From contig JADHLS010000335.1 of the NCBI GenBank assembly GCA_016780605.1, positions 1 through 6,184 of the forward strand: DNA of 6,184 bases, written 5' to 3'. Source of the stretch: Reyranella sp. (GTDB taxonomy: Bacteria > Pseudomonadota > Alphaproteobacteria > Reyranellales > Reyranellaceae). Every line of letters starts with the position of its first letter. The first letter of the stretch is position 1. Made by a program: the position numbers and the translations under genes. Positions 3,876 to 6,184 of the stretch are shown here, one piece after another. A model generated the notes under the pieces. That model made no database searches and had not been told where the DNA came from. It saw only the letters and a list, made by a program, of their open reading frames with translations.

Positions 3876-6184
3876 CTACCTGAAGCCGAAGCGACGATAG
3901 GCATAGCCCAGGCCAACCAGCGCCGCGCCCAAACCGAGGAATGAGAAGACGCGCAGCAGGCCCTGCAGGCCGGCCACGTCGATCAGGAAGACCTTGGCGA
4001 CGACGATGCAGACCAGCGCCATGCCCGCATGCCGAAGCGCCGCGGCGTTGCGCAGGAAGCCCAGCGCCAGCAAGGCTACGCCGAACAGGAGCCAGACCGC
4101 GGAATAGACATAGAGCTCCAGGCCCGCGGCATCGAAGCCGTCGCGCTCGAAGCCCGGGTCGAACAGGTGGCGCACTTCCAGGGAGACCCAGACGAATGCG
4201 AGCAGTGACGCCGTGGCCTCGATGACCAGCGCCACGTTGCGCTCCGGCTCGACACCATCGATCCAGCGCCGCGCCAGGGCCGCCATTGCCGCCGGCAACG
4301 CATAGGCGAGGAACAGGCCATTGGCGAGCGGCAGGCTGCCGACATCGGTCCGGCGCAGGATCGGATTGGCGATGCCGACCTGGGCCACGACAACCAGCGC
4401 CACGGCCAGGGCGCCGCTGATGCGCCAGGCCCACAGCACGACCGGATCGCGGCGCATCCGCGCCAGCCACAACGCGGCGAGCGCGAAAGCTCCCCAGACC
4501 AGGACGTAGAGGCTCCGCTCCATGAAGCCCGAGTCGGGCACGGCCATGGTGTCGTGATGGAAGATACTGCGCACCTGCAGGGTAGCCAGCACGAAGGCCA
4601 GCAGCGCAATCGCGGCCTCGGTGGCGCGCAGCAGAGGCTCGTCGCCGGTCGGCCGCAGGCTGCGCAGGCCGCCGATGAGCGCCACGATCGCGAGCCCGTA
4701 GCCCCACAGGATCCAGTTGAAGATCGGCGTGACGCCCAGCGGATACGTCAGGACCTCGGGATTGAGCACGAAGCGTACGACCACGACGGCGAGCAACGGC
4801 CAGCACAGCCGGCGCATGGCAGTGAGGCCGAGCTGGGCCGAGATCGCGGCAACCGCGGCAAACTCGACGGCATAGGCCACTGTTATCCATTCGCGGCGGA
4901 GCTCCAGCGCAATGGCGGCGGCGATGAAGAAGACGACGCCGGCGGCCATGTAGCCCAGCGCCTCGGCGGCGCCGGGCATGGTTTCGCGCCAGCGCGCCAG
5001 GCGCTCGGCGCCCACCAGGAACGGAACGGCGAGACCGATGCTGATCAGCCCCCAAGGCGTCCCTACGGCTGTGTTGCGCAGCATGTACCAGCTCAGCAGG
5101 AAATGGCCGAGCGCCGCGCCCACCGCGAGCGCGGCCCAGAATCCGGGCCGTCCGGCATTCCACAAGAGCGCAAAGGCGCCGGCCGCGTAGAGACCGCCCA
5201 ACGCAGCGGCCATCGAGCCGAACTCGTTGGTGTTGCCCCACAGCGCCAAGGTCGCGAGCGACAGCACCGGAGCGAGCGCCGCGACGTACTGGAAGCGCGG
5301 CGTCCATCGCGCCAGCACGAACAGGCCGAGGCCGTGCGCCGCCAGGGCAAGCCATCCGGCCGACTGCCGTCCGTCATCCTGGACGATGAGGGCGGCGATC
5401 AGCGCCCCGGTCAGGCCGAGAGCGAGCCAGACCATGAGCGCCACGTCGTCCGTCGGGTTGTCGTTTTCCTGCAATCGCCGCCACGTCGCCCAGACGAAAA
5501 GACCGGCCACGGCCACGAGGAAGAGCCCGACCCAAGCAAGGCCGCCCGCCAGCGACTGCATCCAGAGAAGCGTCCAGATCGCCGATCCGGCGAGCACCCC
5601 CCAGCCCAGCGGCCACCAGCCGCGATGGCGGATCACCGCCAGCGTGCCCGCCGCGATCGCCAGCAGATAGCCGAACAGCACCGGCGTGTTGGGCGTCTCG
5701 CTGCCGATGATGAGGGGGCTCGCGAAGCCGCCGACGAAGGCCAGCCCCGCGACGAAGATGCCATGCCGCAGCGACACGCCGATCGCGAAGGCCGTCAGCG
5801 CGGCAGCGCCGCCGCCCGCCGCGGGCTTGGAGATCATGTCGTAGAGCGCAACCGCCGCGAACAGCGCACCGTAGAGCGAGGCGACGCCGGCGGATGCCAG
5901 CGCCTGGGCGACGCGGTCGTCGCGGCTGCGCAGGCGTTCGGCGCCGCCGATCAGGGCGAAACCGAACAGCGCCGCCAGGATCACGCGCACTTCGGGCGAG
6001 AGGTAGCCTTCCTCGATCGAGTAGCGCACCAGGAACACGCCGGCCAGGGCGAGCGTGACCGCACCGACCCAGACGAAGGCCCGCGCCCCCAGCCGCTGCT
6101 CCCAGCCTGCCTGCACGGGCGCAACAGCCGGCGCGGGCGCTGGCACAGTCTCGACGACGGGTTCGGGCTCGAATGGCGGCGCCG
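3876..6184 (-). CDS. DUF2339 polytopic membrane protein, 5' end beyond the window
   Basis: At least 768 residues are visible, and the frame is still open at the window edge. A GTG at 6146 could start a 756-residue protein. However, the codons before it continue a Pro/Ala/Glu-rich segment of the kind that precedes the membrane part in this family, so the true start is probably outside. Counting from 6146, WEQRLGARAF (15-24) and the following VRYSIEEG match the conserved DUF2339 entry. About 25 hydrophobic segments follow with short polar loops. The C-terminus has the family-like AKVFLIDVAGL and FSFLGLGAALVGLGYAYRR. No catalytic motif is visible, and I know of no established function; an inner-membrane location is inferred. 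Segments near residues 510 and 643 resemble each other, suggesting an internal duplication. The gene converges on the small membrane-protein gene. Confidence 0.9.
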   Translation of the reverse strand, partial: APPFEPEPVVETVPAPAPAVAPVQAGWEQRLGARAFVWVGAVTLALAGVFLVRYSIEEGYLSPEVRVILAALFGFALIGGAERLRSRDDRVAQALASAGVASLYGALFAAVALYDMISKPAAGGGAAALTAFAIGVSLRHGIFVAGLAFVGGFASPLIIGSETPNTPVLFGYLLAIAAGTLAVIRHRGWWPLGWGVLAGSAIWTLLWMQSLAGGLAWVGLFLVAVAGLFVWATWRRLQENDNPTDDVALMVWLALGLTGALIAALIVQDDGRQSAGWLALAAHGLGLFVLARWTPRFQYVAALAPVLSLATLALWGNTNEFGSMAAALGGLYAAGAFALLWNAGRPGFWAALAVGAALGHFLLSWYMLRNTAVGTPWGLISIGLAVPFLVGAERLARWRETMPGAAEALGYMAAGVVFFIAAAIALELRREWITVAYAVEFAAVAAISAQLGLTAMRRLCWPLLAVVVVRFVLNPEVLTYPLGVTPIFNWILWGYGLAIVALIGGLRSLRPTGDEPLLRATEAAIALLAFVLATLQVRSIFHHDTMAVPDSGFMERSLYVLVWGAFALAALWLARMRRDPVVLWAWRISGALAVALVVVAQVGIANPILRRTDVGSLPLANGLFLAYALPAAMAALARRWIDGVEPERNVALVIEATASLLAFVWVSLEVRHLFDPGFERDGFDAAGLELYVYSAVWLLFGVALLALGFLRNAAALRHAGMALVCIVVAKVFLIDVAGLQGLLRVFSFLGLGAALVGLGYAYRRFGFR

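Noticed and set aside
3670..3900. A 76-codon plus-strand open frame in the convergent gap
   Set aside because: Its Shine-Dalgarno match is only 3 nt from ATG, it runs over C7 tracts and into the 3' end of the opposite gene, and the product has no coherent features.
3835..5355. A 506-codon minus-strand frame overlapping the DUF2339 gene
   Set aside because: The translation is Arg-rich and lacks the hydrophobic periodicity seen in the DUF2339 frame, which also has the family's conserved ends.
1..6184. Search for CRISPR arrays, tRNA/rRNA genes, transposases, toxin-antitoxin or phage-defence genes
   Set aside because: No regularly spaced direct repeats, no tRNA-like fold and no protein with such motifs were seen; the palindrome at 47-119 is a single copy in this window.

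Overview
The window is GC-rich DNA (roughly two thirds G+C by eye) from a bacterium, most likely an alphaproteobacterium. This rests on protein style, gene order and a dispersed-repeat type, not on any marker gene. No rRNA, tRNA, CRISPR array, insertion sequence or phage gene is visible.

Left part (1-3253): a compact plus-strand cluster of three metabolic genes. A near-perfect 30-bp inverted repeat of dispersed-repeat type lies just upstream of the first start codon. The genes are a Hyi/OtnI-family isomerase (127-912), a beta-hydroxyacid dehydrogenase most like L-threonate dehydrogenase LtnD (916-1830) and a pyruvate kinase (1841-3253). The 3-nt and 10-nt gaps between them point to one transcript. 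I favour an acid-sugar (threonate/tetronate) route: LtnD oxidises the 2-hydroxyl, OtnI moves the carbonyl, and a kinase (OtnK) and decarboxylase (OtnC) outside the window would give dihydroxyacetone phosphate. Pyruvate kinase would then serve the end of lower glycolysis. The alternative is the glyoxylate/tartronate-semialdehyde route (Hyi plus GlxR), which the neighbouring genes could settle.

Middle (3254-3875): one small predicted membrane or exported protein (3393-3650) with a good ribosome binding site and no family I recognise. It sits between two short intergenic stretches holding AT-rich inverted repeats, one of which may terminate the convergent minus-strand gene.

Right part (3876-6184): a large minus-strand gene for a DUF2339 polytopic membrane protein, whose 5' end lies beyond the window.

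I see no convincing new multi-gene system. The points most worth checking are the repeat that buries the isomerase ribosome binding site, the K+-independent signature and unusual active-site residue of the pyruvate kinase, and the threonate versus glyoxylate assignment.
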